A DNA stretch of 64,000 nucleotides from positions 1-64,000 of the forward strand of contig JAALGZ010000077.1 of NCBI GenBank assembly GCA_015227615.1, given 5' to 3'. This DNA is from Labyrinthula sp. Ha (taxonomy: Eukaryota > Sar > Bigyra > Labyrinthulida > Labyrinthulaceae). The notes under the pieces were generated by a model. It was not told the origin of the DNA and did no database searches. It worked only from the letters and a program-made list of their open reading frames with translations. Both the position numbers and the translations under genes were made by a program. Within the stretch, counting starts at the first letter, position 1; every line of letters begins with the position of its first letter. This document shows positions 1 through 13,339 of this stretch, piece by piece.

Positions 1-1200
1 CAACAAACATTTAAGTTTCTTTCCAGATAAATATGAATCAACAAAAGCGTTATCCTTCACCGCTTTTATTTTATAAAAACCATCGTCGTGGAGAACTTTA
101 GATGAATTTATAACACTCTTCACCTCATTAAGTTTCACACTTCCTATTTCAGTATCCTTCTTTCCACCAAAAAACTTATTTGGACATCCACCAACAGCTC
201 TAAACATCTTACTTCCAAAATACTCCTTAGCCATATCTTCCACTTTATCCTCTTCTTTCTTTATCGACGCAGACTTGGTCATCTCATACAACTTCTCCTT
301 CTTCCTTTCTTTATATCTTGCTAACCTTCTCTGCATTTCATCTAAACCAGGATAAGGTAGTGCAGGCTTTCCTGCCTTCTTTTCATAACAGAATCTCTGC
401 GTGTGCCCGTAAATCCAGTCGTGTTCACACAGCAGCTCGTTTCCTTTAGGCAACTGACCCTGATCTTTCGGCATCTGCGCAGACTTTATCTCATACTTCT
501 GCTTCCGCGATGCAACCGGGTGTTGCTTTGTGGATTTAATCTTATCCGCACAAAAAACTTTAAACTCCTTCCTCACATGTCTTGGAGGTATGCACGATAA
601 AATATATTTCTTTAACTCTTGGCGATCAGCTTCCTCTAGTTCTGGTTTCAAATTTAAATCATCATAGCGTACCCAGATGTGTTTGGGTAACAAATCAAAT
701 ATAGCCTTAGCGATCTTCCTTGGCTTCCGTCTTGATTCAGGAGGTAGTAAAGAGAGAACTTCTTCTACTTCTTGGAAAAGAACTTCGACTGCCTCTTCCT
801 CGTCCATCTCCTTCTTAAAAACGACCTGTTTCCTAATAAGGCCTTCAGCGCTTCCGGCATCTTCGACCTTCACTCTTACTATCTTCTTCTTGATTGCATT
901 AATTATTTCATCATTAGAACCCAAACAACCTAAACATTCCATTTGCTTGTAAACTAGCTTCCCTAATTTCTGCCTCAGCATAACATACTTTCGCTGATCT
1001 TCGTTAATTCTTTCATATTGGTAAATAAACTTCTCCATGCTACGGAGTGTAAAACTTTCTAAGGTAGATATCTCTGCTTGCATTCCTGCAAAGTTATTTA
1101 GCATCGCTTCCATTCTCCTCTGCGATTCTTCTTGTTGCTTCAATAAAATCTCCTCAAACATTTTCATGACCTGGGCCATGTTAGGAGCTCTTTCACTCAT
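1..1200 (-). mobile_element. LTR-retroelement gag reading frame, running off left edge
   Basis: Read on the minus strand, an ATG at 1200 opens a frame that stays open for all 400 codons to the window edge. The N-terminus is a helical, Gln/Glu/Arg/Met-rich stretch (MAQVMKMFEEILLKQQEE), followed by an acidic middle. Near residues 255-270 is a Cys/His knuckle-like segment (CEHDWIYGHTQRFC), then a Lys-rich region. The last residues (SGKKLKCLL) resemble the lead-in to a retroviral-type aspartic protease, which would lie outside the window. This order (gag, knuckle, protease) suggests a Ty3-like LTR element. The visible part looks whole, so it is young compared with the other fossils here; pol and the 3' LTR cannot be seen. 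Family assignment is inference. Confidence 0.6.
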
Positions 1201-3200
1201 ATCTACTTCCCACTCCAAAGTAGCTTCTCTTAAAAATAAATTGCCGTAAATCTTGAATAGCAGGTAAGCTTATTAATAAAACCTTCTTTAAAACCCAATA
1301 AAAAATATATGATGGTTCTTCCCTAAGTATACAATATTGCAATATTGCGTTTATCGTCTTCCTGTAAATTACTCTTAAGACGTCCGCGGAAGAAAAAACC
1401 AATCACAAACACAACTTGGACCTTGTAAAGACCTCAGATCCAATAAAATAGGGTTTCGCGTTAGATATAAACTCAATAAACTTCCTTTTATAATTCACTA
1501 AAAAACTCTTTTTCTCTTCTTTTATATCACTTAACAGTTAGTAAAAAACGGAAAATATATGTCAAATACTACTTTCAACTTTCCTGAATATTGTATATTT
1601 CAACTCAGTTCCAACACCGTATTATGCAGAATACCTATACCAAAATTCCCAAATGACCATGTCACCCCTCAATCGTAACTAACGATATCTCGTTTTTAAT
1701 TTATATCAACAAATGTCACCAAATGTAAATTCATAGGAGAAAAACGTCAATGAACAAACCACCCTTTCATCTCATCACGGGCGAATTTTATCACATAATA
1801 CGAAAGAGAAAAGACTGTAAATTAGGTTCTCGATTTGACCAAATCAACTGTAACTCTTCGAAAACACTTCAGAATAAACCAAAAACTTCACAATATCTTC
1901 GTATCATCTCATAAATTCATATTATACCAAAATTTCACTTGTATATCAACATTTACCAAAGTTTCTTTCACATCTTTATTTCTTAGTAACATCAAGAACA
2001 TCAAAGACAAGCATTTTTGGAATCAACCACCTGAGACACAGCTGAAACAAAACATATATCGCAACTACATTAAACCATAAGATATTTCACATAAAACCAC
2101 AACACATAGAGCACCTAGAAAGAAGTTAAAGGAAGGTCTCCGAGCGGCCCTGGGAACTGAATAAGGTCCAAAAGAAAGTTTTTTTTATTCTTCGTATTAG
2201 TTCTATTCAAAGTTTAGTTTTACTTGTAAAAGAAAATATCTAGAATTAAACAAAGGCTAGGGGTTCGCAATTAAGATTTTTCTCAAACCTCAAGATAATA
2301 TTGTTGTTACTTTCCCGAAAGCCAAAGACAGAGATATTTTTTATGAAAAGAATTAATTGTCATCCAATAGAAGTCATCGCCTATATTCAACTTGGTTACA
2401 AGAAACGAGAGTTTCCGTGCCGATATTTAAAATATTTCAAGGACTGCGTAAATCCTTTCTAGACTTTAAAAGATGCCTTTTATTTAGAACTGGAAATTGT
2501 ATACCTTTTTCTTAAGTAAGATCTTTTGACTTTGTTTTGGTCTAAATCTATTGGCGCTGATTTATTCCTTAATTTATTCAAAGACGTCTAAATAGAATTA
2601 GTATACATATAAAAGTATTCTGCAAAAAAAAGAACATTAAGACTTGATAATAGTTTGGGAAAGGGAAATTTGTAATGAAGAATAGGAACTTAATACAAAC
2701 ATATAACTTCTGTTTTAGCTTGTAAGAATATAGAGCAGATCTTTATAGTTAAATACACGGAAGCTGTAAATTGAATTAAACAAAGATTGAGGGATCTACG
2801 GAGAGTGAAATAGTTCATATAGAAATATTTAATTAACTGCAAATAGATAAAAGTTGAATAAGAGAAAAATATAAGATCTCTGAAGTTGGAGTCGAAGTTG
2901 TAAAAATTTATGTTGCAATATTCAGAGGTAAGACAAGAGGTGAAATGATATCAAAACAAAAAGTTTATTAAACTTTACAATTGAAAGATCAAAATATCTA
3001 TAACTTGTTAAACGATTGCTTCTTAGCTTATATTCAAGTTCAGCTTGATAAATATCTTTCACTCTTAGATCTTACTAAAAGAAAAACATTTCCAACTGCT
3101 TCAGAGTGTAGCTAAGATCTGCCTCTCATTTTTTAAAATTTTATTTATCATTATCCTCATTATCTATAAAATATTATGAAGATAGCAAAGCTTTAAACTT
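1201..3200. other. No gene seen; probable leader/5' LTR of the left-edge element
   Basis: AT-rich, with only short shadow reading frames. It lies 5' of the minus-strand gag frame, so the 5' LTR and primer-binding site should be in here. Without the partner LTR, which is off the window, the boundaries cannot be fixed. Confidence 0.4.
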
Positions 3201-3212
3201 TTTGATTTTCTT

Positions 3213-3593
3213 TTATTTATCTTCTTGTGGTGATGTAGTTTTTAAGCCAACAAAACTAGCAGTTTTTTCAACAGCTTCCTTCTGGGTTAGTCTAGTATCT
3301 GACATCCAATCCACTGTTAAGCGTTTTTTTTCATTCAAAGATCCCAAATATATCTTAATCTCATCAAGAACATGTTCTTCCATACCTGCTTTCTTGAATT
3401 CTTGGATAGCTGTTTCGTCTTTCTTAGTTAATAACTCAGTTGCACCATAATTCTCAGGATTGAACTCAATAAATGAGCTTTCAGTGGCACGTTTTCTGTT
3501 CAGAGCAGATTGCTCAAATAAAGATTCTAATTTATTTTCAACATCTCTTGAAAAAGATCTCTTCAATTGTCTGAATATTCTTTGAAATTTCAT
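3213..3593 (-). CDS. Hypothetical small protein, possibly the 3' exon of a membrane protein
   Basis: A 126-codon minus-strand frame with balanced composition, ending in TGA or TAA-type context at 3213. It is rich in charged helices (LLTKKDETAIQEFKKAGMEE) and I do not recognise a family. An overlapping open stretch in another frame (3538-3753, same strand, no internal ATG at its start) encodes a convincing membrane segment (LTNIAIFAIVLLIIFCALKI). The two could be exons of one gene: a donor near 3662 (GTATAT) and an acceptor near 3581 (TTTCAAAG) would join them in frame. That intron would be about 80 nt, longer than the 27-30 nt introns elsewhere in this window. Otherwise the ATG at 3593 is the start. 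Both models are tentative; composition is the main evidence that this is coding. Confidence 0.4.
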   Translation of the reverse strand: MKFQRIFRQLKRSFSRDVENKLESLFEQSALNRKRATESSFIEFNPENYGATELLTKKDETAIQEFKKAGMEEHVLDEIKIYLGSLNEKKRLTVDWMSDTRLTQKEAVEKTASFVGLKTTSPQEDK

Positions 3594-4329
3594 ATGGATT
3601 AGGAATTGTTATTTTTTCACTCCGCTTTAATTTGATTGGATGAGCGTTTTTATTAATATACTTTGTCTGAATTTTGAGTGCGCAGAATATAATTAAGAGA
3701 ACTATTGCAAATATTGCAATGTTTGTCAGTCTACGAGTGACTAAACGAAGCACACAAATCTAGATCGAAAAAGTAACTCACAGAAGAGGCACAACTACTT
3801 TCGATTAGCTTCTTTCTTTGTTACTATGTTGCTCAAGATGTTCTACACTCGTAGAATAAACTAACTTGAGGCTTTCCTTAAGTTCTATTATCTAAATACA
3901 GATGTAGACAATCGTAGCTAAGTATTTGACCTTTCAAATACAACGATTGTTTTATCTGTTTTGTTGGTTTTTTCTTAATTAGATTTACTCTTAATTGCCC
4001 AAATATGTGGCACGTAGAACAGTTCGGGAATTTCTACTTCAAACTGCTAGGTTAACACGTGTTTCTTCTGGTTTTTCACTTGAATCAATGTATGGTCTTT
4101 CTTCTGGTTTTTATGCTTGGTTCTTAACTCTTAAATAGTATTTACCTTTTTTACTCCTTTTTGTGATTCTCCTGGATTGTCACTATGACTCTTATGGTCA
4201 TAGTATTCATGCAACCATATTAATCTATTCTACCAATCATTTATATTTAACTATTTTAATAACCAATAATGCAAAATCTCATAACGATACACACGACATA
4301 ACGATATAATATTCCTAGGAAAAACCCCT

Positions 4330-7300
4330 AAAGACTATAGGAACCTTAACTATAACTAAACTAACTATTTATAATACTAATTAAACAACACAAATAAACC
4401 AAAACCAAAAGAACTCACACATATTACACCATTTGCAAAACCAAGGGTCACCCAGCTTATGTATGTAGGAAACGAAATAACAAGACAGAATATAACCCAA
4501 ACGATAGAGTTAAATATAAACGTAAAGATTGCTTTGCAAATGCTTTTATAGGCACTTTCTCAATTCGAGGAATGGAAAGAATTGCTTAAAAAGTTGATAA
4601 TGTCAAGAATTAAATGTCAACCCCAGTGTCGGACAGTGGTGCATCTTATCGCCTTTGTGGTACGCATTTTGTGAATCAGATGAAAAATGTTGTTGATTTG
4701 GAAAATCCAAAATTTGTTGGGGCTGATGGAGGAAAAATTCATCTGTTAAAGAAAATATGAACGTTCAGGGCAAATTTTGACAATGGAAACAACATTTTAC
4801 TTGAAGAAGCTTTTGTTTTGGAAGACTTAAACACCTTCTTAGTATCAGTGGAAGTTCTGTTAGCAACAGGTATTCAAATATTAACCAAGCAAGCTTATTT
4901 AGAAATTTCAAAGATTAAGAAGGTACTATCTCAAGCTCTGAAGAACGAAAATAATTTATTTCTAATAAAGGATGTGGACCTAAAAGAAACTAACACGGAG
5001 AAGAGTATTTACTGTCTACCTGAAAAAAAGAACAATGAACTGTATTCACTTCACTTAAAATATGGACACCAAGGAAAGAGATATTAAAAGCAAAATACCT
5101 AGCTTAAAAACCACTTTAACGGTACAGAAGTTGATAAATTGGTATGTAAAATCTGTAAAGCTATAAATATGAAAACTAATTCTGTTGTTAGGAAACCAGG
5201 AAAAAGTTTTACTGAAACCAACTCCGGTGAATTTTTTGTCCTAGATACCGTTGAAGCGCTTACAAAGTCCCATTCTGAGATCGATGGGTTTTTACTGATC
5301 ATTTTAATTGCGAGCAAATACAGATCCGTGTATTGTTATAATAAGAAGAGTCAAGTTGCCGAAGAGCTAGTTAAATCTTTACAGCGGTTTGAAGTTAAAT
5401 CCAAGATTACTATAAGAAGACTACACTCTGATCAGTTAGTGAAATATTCAATACTACAGTAATATCTTATTGTGAGGAGAAAGGAATTCTTTATAGCTTA
5501 TTTGTACCTTATGTTTCCGAACTTAATGGTTTTGCTGAAAGATCAAACAGAAAAGTATTGGAGAAGCTGACACTCTTAATAAATGGATATTCTCTGTACG
5601 GTAACTTATATTAGGATTTTCCAGCTTACTATGCAATTTATGTCCTGAACCGTACTACCGATGGTAGTAGGAAGATTTCTCCTGTAGAAGATATTTACAA
5701 AAAAAAGCCTATTGAGAAAGAGATTTTAATTTTCGGAGTTAAAGTTATTAACCTGATTAATATCAAGAACAAGGTAGAAAGCAGAGGAAAGTATGGTTTA
5801 TTCATTGGTTACAATTACTTAACGGGTGAAGCGTTAATTATTGACAAAGTAAATATTAATCTAACAGAAACCTGAAGCTTTAAGTTAGCAAAACAAAAAG
5901 TACTGAAGAAGGCATTCATGACACACAAGTTACGAGAAGTTCTATTGGAATACCTTTCTGTCCAGAACCTGATCTTGACGAAACGAATATTATTGAACAA
6001 AAACAGAAAATCCAAAAAGATAAGTCTATTATTGAATCAAATAGATTTAAAAATTACACAGAAGATGTTGCCACAATTCAAAACACTTTATTACCATAAG
6101 AAAATGTTATTAGGAGACATACCAGAACGGCAAAACCACCTCAACAACTTACTTATGCGGACATTGTGTAAGTGAATTCAATGTTTATTTTTGAGGAAGT
6201 ATCGTTTCTATTTGAGCACCCTACGTTAATTGATTTTGCATGTTCTGCAGTTACCAATGATAAGATCATTCCAAGACATTAGTTTCAAATCAGTTCAAAA
6301 GCAGATAGTGAAAAATGGTACACTGCTTATGAAAAGGAACTCGCAAGACTTATTGAAGCCAGAAAGATGACAGTAGTGGATAAAACAAGTGCAAAAGATC
6401 AGCAAATTATACCAATCATGTAACTGTTTACAAAAACGTATAATAATATAAAAAAAGGAGATTTTCAGAGCGATTATTTGAAATTTCGCTCAACTACTTC
6501 TAGGTTGGAACTCATCGGAGTATTTATATTTATACTAGCTCCGAAGAATTATAAAATAGTACAACTCAGTATTGGTAACGTTTTTCTGAATACGAAGGTT
6601 GATAAAAGTTACCTCTATGGATTACCTCTCAAATTGGACAAACAATGCCCAAACAAGGTGTCGAAAAGGTCAAGAGCTATCTATGGTTTAAAAGAAAGCC
6701 CTTTACATTAGCGCAAGGAGATTTCCAACACACTCGAGTTGCTTGGTTTTACTACGAACCTGAAACAAAATATGGTTTTTAAACATGAAGAACAGTCTAT
6801 ACTTACTCTATTTTATGTTGACGATATGCTAATTAATACACGCAGAGATCAAGAATTGAACTGGATTATTCAGCGCTTGGAGCAGAAGTACAAAGTGAAG
6901 AGCAAACTTAACGTACTCAACTATGTAGGGTTTTAAATTCATAAAATAAACGATTAAACATTACTCACTGCGGAGAGCTGTATTAATTATTTAATTAGAA
7001 CGCTTGATACCGAAGAATGAATAGCTTTAGCAATCCCCCATGTGTCAAAGCAAGGGAATGGCATAAGTACAGGGGGTTAGCCTATGGAGTAAAGCGGAAA
7101 TACCAGTTATAAATTGAGTCCCTGACATACATTTATCGTGTCTGCCATCCATAAATTTACATTTAAGTGAATATGTTGACACAAATGCCTAGTAAGCCAA
7201 TACTATATCAATCTGCAGCTGGTAAGATAGTTATCAGATATTTATTGGGTACTAAATGATTTGGCCTTATGTACCGAAAAAATGACTCAGTTTATCATAT

Positions 7301-8080
7301 AGAAACTTTTCTGACGCATCGCATCTAGAGTTACCAGAACACCAAATTATGTCGGGATATGCTTTGAAAATTATTGCCAAAGTTGTATTCAAAAAACAAA
7401 GAAGCAATAGTTAACGAGCATGTCGTCCGCGAAGACTGCGATCATGGCAATAACCAGTGTAGTGAAAGAAGTGAAGTGGTTGGAAACAAATCTTAGGTTC
7501 CTCAACATTAGAATTAAAGGAAACACGATCAATAATGACAACTAAGGTACCTGCAGGAAGTATGAAGTGAAAGATCCTTTCTCTGGTATTAAGCAGATGG
7601 AAATTGGATATTATTTTGTCAACGAAATTGTAGGAAAAAAGACGGGAAGTCAAGCATGTTTCTAACTGCATTAATGAAGCTGATTTACTAACTAAGCCGG
7701 CAAGAGTAAAATTGTTTTTGGAAAACCAAGGCAAGTGGATGAAATTTAAGTCAGAAAAAAAAGAAAGAGTTTAAAATATGGAAGATAGTAGGTATAGAAT
7801 GTCCAAGAAGGTAGTGCTTGGGGTTAAGAAAGTTATTTTGTTCTTATTTTGTATTAGTTTCTTCAATAGGATAGTTGAGTTTGTGCATGTGAGGTTAAGA
7901 AGGGAGTTGAGTTTGTGCTGATTTATTTAAGAGGGCGGTGATATTAGGAACCTGGGTTTAAGATAGTTACCTATATTAAATACTAAGGTGTCTAAAGTAT
8001 ATGGCAGTTTTGATAATTATTTTGTGAGTAGACTTTAATTGTTAAAAGTTGTTAATACAAACTGAAATTCAAAACTTAAC
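4330..8080 (+). mobile_element. Decayed Ty1/Copia LTR retrotransposon
   Basis: Copia parts appear in family order on the plus strand. Protease (SDSGASYRLCG) is at about 4.63 kb. Pre-integrase and integrase are at 5.0-5.9 kb (LDTVEALTKSHSEIDGFLL; later LNGFAERSNRKVLEKLTLLI). Reverse transcriptase is at 6.3-6.95 kb (FYVDDML; GLKES), and RNase H remnants run to about 7.77 kb. A purine tract (AAGAGGGCGG, 7928-7937) is followed by TG, marking a likely 3' LTR start at 7938. A decayed 5' LTR may begin near 4335, where TAGGAACCT recurs, but this is weak. Broken many times (well over five), so it is old. Confidence 0.8.
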
Positions 8081-9900
8081 AGTACGTCCTTCACTTCAGA
8101 AAAAAGTAGCACAGCCGCATCTATCAAGCAACATGTTAAAAATTTCACGTTTACCGAAGCGGTTTTTGTCTAGTAGTTCCAATAACGTTCATGCGTGAAA
8201 TGACAGCCACTTTATTCTTCCTGTTTGAACAGCAGCGGTTAGTTGTCCTAAATCAATTGCTGGCAAAACTTACAGAATCTTCATGTAATTTGTGAATGAA
8301 TAAAACTAGGCAGGTCTTACTGGAGCTTCGCTGTACTTCAAGAAATATCGCATTCATGAAAAAGAAAGATGGTAGGCAAAATTTCCAACTCATTTCCATT
8401 TGACCCAAGGTTCGCTTAGCATCTTCTAGACAATCTGGTGGTTAGTTACAGAAATCATAAGAAGAATTTCACATCAAGAAGATTTCAAATGATGGTGATT
8501 TTTTGATATTTTTATTTCTTAAACAGTTTTTGTTTCTATTTAATTTCTTTGGAGTCAATATAGAGACACAATACACTATCCGGACATAAGTCTCGAGAAA
8601 AAATCAAATCCGGCTAGCATCTTTAGCCCCCCCCCCCAAACTTATCGTATTTATCGCTCCTACTGCTATAATCGTTAATTTCGCGATTGGTAATGGCTTT
8701 CTTAAAAGTGATAACGGTGAGCGAAACTTGACAATATTTGATTTCGACAGTGCCCGCTAATTGTTACATTAAGTCCTATTGTTAACTGATGGTAAGAACC
8801 AAACCTCTATTAATAAGACTCATCAGTAACGATAACGGGACTGCTCTACATTTAATCTAAGTCGATTAACAGTATTCCGATAAGAAACGCTGGTGTTGAA
8901 TCTTGTTTTCATTATGTTAAGTTATTTGAAAATTGTTGTTTTGTTAACCTTAAGTTAAGCAAATTGTAAGAAACTATGTTTTATATATGTACAGAAAAAA
9001 TATCGGAACAACGAGAAATAATTTTGATCAGATGGTCGCACTTAGCAATAAATCTTTGCCAAAAGACATAACTGGAACTGTTCTTTACATCTCTGAAGGA
9101 TCTGATTTGAGAGAATATTTTACATCCTCAAACAACTTTATATTCATAAGATCTTGAATTTTATTGTAAAAAAGTTCATATGCAAATGCTTGTTCCTTTA
9201 GTATAATTTTATTCCATATATATATATATATCACGAATGAATCAGAGTAAATTCCCAGAAGCTTTCGGTGTGAGTAACTTGAGAAAGAAAATATATGACC
9301 ATATTCATAACAGTCAGGTTTTGTATTTGCGTTTTAGCATTCTCACCTGGAAAATGAACAGATGAGTATTCTCTTCAGTCCCTGTGCTGCGCAACCTTTT
9401 TCTGCATCGGCAAGCTGTGTTCCTCTAGTTAAGAAAATGCGTATCACTTGAAGTTTATGCTAACTTTTCAAAGAGATTATAAAGTTTCCAAACGTTTTCT
9501 TGTACTCCATCGTTTGTTTTGACTAGTATTGGGTACAAGAAGTTTGAAGAATTACATACTATGAGTGCAGCATTAGAAAATTCTTGAATTGACTTGGGAA
9601 ATTGTACCATTGTATCGATATGAAACTTCTCCAAACAGTAAGTAGCTATTAAGAGTTAGCTGATAATATAAATTCCTTTTTTTGGGCTTTGCTTTTTTTC
9701 TTAGTTTTTCAACCACATATTCTACAGAAAATAATTATTTCATAGGCCGGAATCTAGCCTTGTCGAGTTATTTCTTGTTAATGTCTCCCAGTATATAGTG
9801 CACGAGGTGGTTTGGAGATAATTTCAACTGTGTTAAGCCAGGTTATTATTTAGCTCAAATTTTGAATTTAGGAAAACTTGATTTCGCACTCTGTTGAATG
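8081..9900. other. No gene seen
   Basis: AT-rich sequence with short shadow frames only. Contains an (AT)n run near 9220-9232 and an 11-base C run. Nothing else recognised. Confidence 0.5.
8627..8637. repeat. Homopolymer C run, 11 bases
   Basis: Eleven consecutive C residues in otherwise AT-rich DNA. A G run of the same length lies at 62858-62868. Confidence 0.9.
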
Positions 9901-12720
9901 CAGCAATAGTGATAGCATCCTTTTTCAGAACACAAGCTTTGGTTTTTTCATTTCCAGAGAAACCTAGGTCAAGAATTTTGGCCACAGATATGACTACGTG
10001 TTTGTTTTTAAGTTATGCAATATGAATGACTTTGGGTAATTTTTAGCTTGGTGGTAATTTCCAGAAGCATTTCAAGTGTTCGTGCAATGTTGTTTAGTTC
10101 TTCCATTTTCAATGCATCAGCAAATTGATTGTCTTGAATTGCTTTTTTTATGTTTCAATTCTGATTTAGCATTTGTAACTTGTGCATTTGATGCATGATC
10201 TATTAAAAGTTCCAATCACTTCTCTTGACAACGACATTTGCATACTGGATCATTTTTTTCTCAAATTTATTAAAATAAAATCCAAAGTGCAAAATAGAGT
10301 AATCAAGATATGATAGAGGGGTTTCTTGCTCAGAGCTATAATTTTGATTGTTTTGCTGTTCAGTTTCTTCTGGATCGATTAAGCTATTGCTTGCGGACTT
10401 ATAGTCCTCGCCCAGCTCATTCAAAGTATTTACCCAAATAACACAAATTTTGCAGTTAAGATGTGAATGACCGGTGTCACCACACTTGGAGGTGGAATTT
10501 GACAAAAAATATCAATAATTCCTTGATTATTGTATTGATTATAATTATAATTAAGAGATTTTGGATTTTGATTCTTAGCAGCTGAATGTGATTTTCTTTT
10601 GATTATCAATTGATTGTCAACAACAAATTGGTCAACATGGCCTTGAACCAAACGGCTAAGAAACATGTATTTAGCTTATTTACCATACGAGAATTCAAAT
10701 ATGAAGACCATATGGCCGAGGAACAATCCGGTAATAGTATGCAGTAGAATCATATTAAGAATTTCTTATTGAATCACTATAAAGTGGCATAACAGTCAGA
10801 CTCCTATTATCATGCAACCGCGGTATATATTTGACGAGAAAATTTGTTACGGTAGGTTGCGGTTCTACTGTTAAGAAATCCTCGTCATATGCGCTGTGTT
10901 TATGAGAATTCTATACGGTGGCTACATGAAATATAGATTTTTTAACCAGATGACCCAAGGCCGTGTGGCGACATTTATTATTGATTACCAATGATAATCA
11001 ATAAATAATCAAAATAATTTGGGAATTATCAGAATCAATCGCTAAAAAAAATATTGGAAAAATTCTTCTTGATAAATCATCAATAAATCAAATCCCACCC
11101 TTACCACACTTTCAACAATAATTTTTTTCCCACAGTTTGCAATGACACGTCCAAAGTCCCCACACCTCATGTAATGGTCTTTGGATCAGAACGTCCTTTT
11201 TTTCTCCATGGTGTGAACTTCGGTTCATTGGTTCTCCAAGTTCTCATCTTTTTCTGCATGACTTCTGGACAACCCAGTGAGATATGTGCATTTACTGATG
11301 GAAAGTAATTTGTTGTTTCCATCAATGACGCAAATTTCTATAGAACTTCTTGAACAAAGTGTTTTTCGTCGGTGAATATTGAATAAAGTCTTAAGTTATC
11401 TCTTTTGACCCTGTTATACCTTATAGTTGATATTCAGTGTAAACTTTCCTAGAGATTCTTACATTCGCTCCCAATTTACGATAGTGAATGATAGATAGAT
11501 GTCTTCTGGATGCTACTAGAGCTGCATTATTTCAGGTAAGATAGTGTGCCTTGGTCATGTCAAGTCCTAGATACAGGGTTTTCCACTGTCAATGTAGTGA
11601 ACCACTTCAAAGGTCCATGTTTTTCGGAGAATGTTAGCACCTCTATAACATTTGACACATAGTTTGCTACTGTATAAGGAAGGGTCTCTATGTGCCAATA
11701 GAGGGCATAGCCAGATGTTTTAAGACTAACTGACTAGCTGTTTTGGGAGAGTTACTAGACACAAAGATGTATCCATACTTTCCATATCGTATTTTTCTAT
11801 GTTTCTTGCATGAACTCTTCTCAATAATTCAACTTGCGAGAATTCTTTCCCCTTTTCATCAAAGCTCTTAGTTTGCATGATCAACCATCTAGACTTGTTG
11901 TATTGAATGAAAAATGTTGGTCTCAATTCTTAACTCTTAAACAAGTTATGGTGTTGAGCGAAACTATATCTCAGTCTTTTTTTATTGTAAAGCTACGTTA
12001 TAAAGGTATTCAAGTGACTTCATTATTGCCACACCAGAACATAAATACAACTAAATATATTTCCCTTCTCGACATATTCTTTACAAGATTGTAGGTCATA
12101 CTTGATGTATATGCTTAGTTGTTTCTTCCTCAGATATGCGTACACACTAGTTTCCCATTTATGAAACGTCGTTCTTAGTTTGGGTGATTCCTTAGGTACT
12201 TTGGCACTACCCTCTCTTTTTCTTTGTTAACCTTTAAGTTTGTAATTTTTTTTAAGGTCTGCGTTTTCGCAAACTTCGTTTTTGATGTAATAATTTGCAG
12301 AAGACAATTTTTTCACTTCGAATACTTACACAGTTTCATGGTAAGAATAATCTAAGTCTTCTAATTTGAACAGAAACCATCAGTGTACTTTGCAAGAAGT
12401 AACAGGTCAAATGTATACTCTTCATATTTGAGACTTCAATAAGTTATTTCAGTTGCTAAGTTAGTTTATATGCACTTAAAACCTCTTGTCTCGACTATGT
12501 GCTTTGACTTCACGTAACCTTAGATTCTGATAAAAGTCCCAGTAAAGTTGCAATGTAGACTCTTATCCCTTTGTTGAGAAAGCTCTTTCATTTGTCTCGA
12601 CCTTTATTCCATCCTCTAACAAGCAAACTACACTTCTTGTATGCCATCTCCTAATAATAGATCCGTTCTTAGGTAAGTATTCTCTAAGCCTCATAAATTC
12701 TCTTGTTTTGAAAAGAATAA
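9900..12720 (-). mobile_element. Decayed gag-like retroelement sequence(s)
   Basis: On the minus strand two CCHC-knuckle-like segments can be read. One is near 11145-11195 (MRCGDFGRVIANC) after a charged stretch (AEKDENLENQ). The other is near 10448-10487 (KCGDTGHSHLNC) after an Asn/Gln-rich linker (NYNYNQYNNQG). Both look like gag C-termini of LTR elements, so this may be two fossils or one rearranged one. No reverse transcriptase was found here. Heavily broken and old. Boundaries are approximate. Confidence 0.35.
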
Positions 12721-13339
12721 GTCGTGGATAAGGATCTGCTTCAACTGTTACTAGAGTTGTTCATCTTCAATAAAGAATTGCTCATTTAACTAGAAACTGC
12801 GAAAGAATAATGCACTAAGCTAAATGATTTCAGTTCCTTGAACTTGAGGTCAGCAATAAATATTCCTTTTGCAAGAGTTTAAGCTCTCTTGTTTTTAATA
12901 TTTTTCAAAACATCCAATGCTATTTCAAAAAAGAAATACTTTAAGGAAAACAAAATGCAAAGTTGTATTGCTATTTCTGTATTGATTTAGAATGCACTTA
13001 GTATCTAAGCACAGTGTAATGGTACCGGTGATTTTCAGATTAAACTTTCGTATTAGATTATTTATTTGAAATGAGCCAAGCTATTGAGATAACAGTTGAG
13101 GTGTTAGTTGGTGGTAACACCGTCTGAAGAGCAACTGCATTATAGTTTTCTCAAGAGGCTATACACCCAATATTGACAATACTTAGTATTGTAGTGCTCA
13201 ATATTCTGCAAAGTGAAGGTGCAAAACTTTTGTTTCACTAGTCAATTCAGTCGAGTTGAAAATTACGACATTTTATTTAGTGTTACTGCAGAACACCTTT
13301 ACACAAGCAAAAATCTAACTAAATATTTAATCCAGACAA
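12721..13339. other. No gene seen
   Basis: Intergenic DNA 3' of the Stealth gene. The open frame at 13213-13446 (+) is a shadow overlapping that gene's 3' end. Confidence 0.5.

Noticed and set aside
11141-11400. Tc1/mariner transposase (IFTDEKHF-like segment on the minus strand)
   Set aside because: The similarity is limited to a few residues, no second catalytic motif or inverted repeats are seen, and a zinc-knuckle-like segment follows, which fits gag better.
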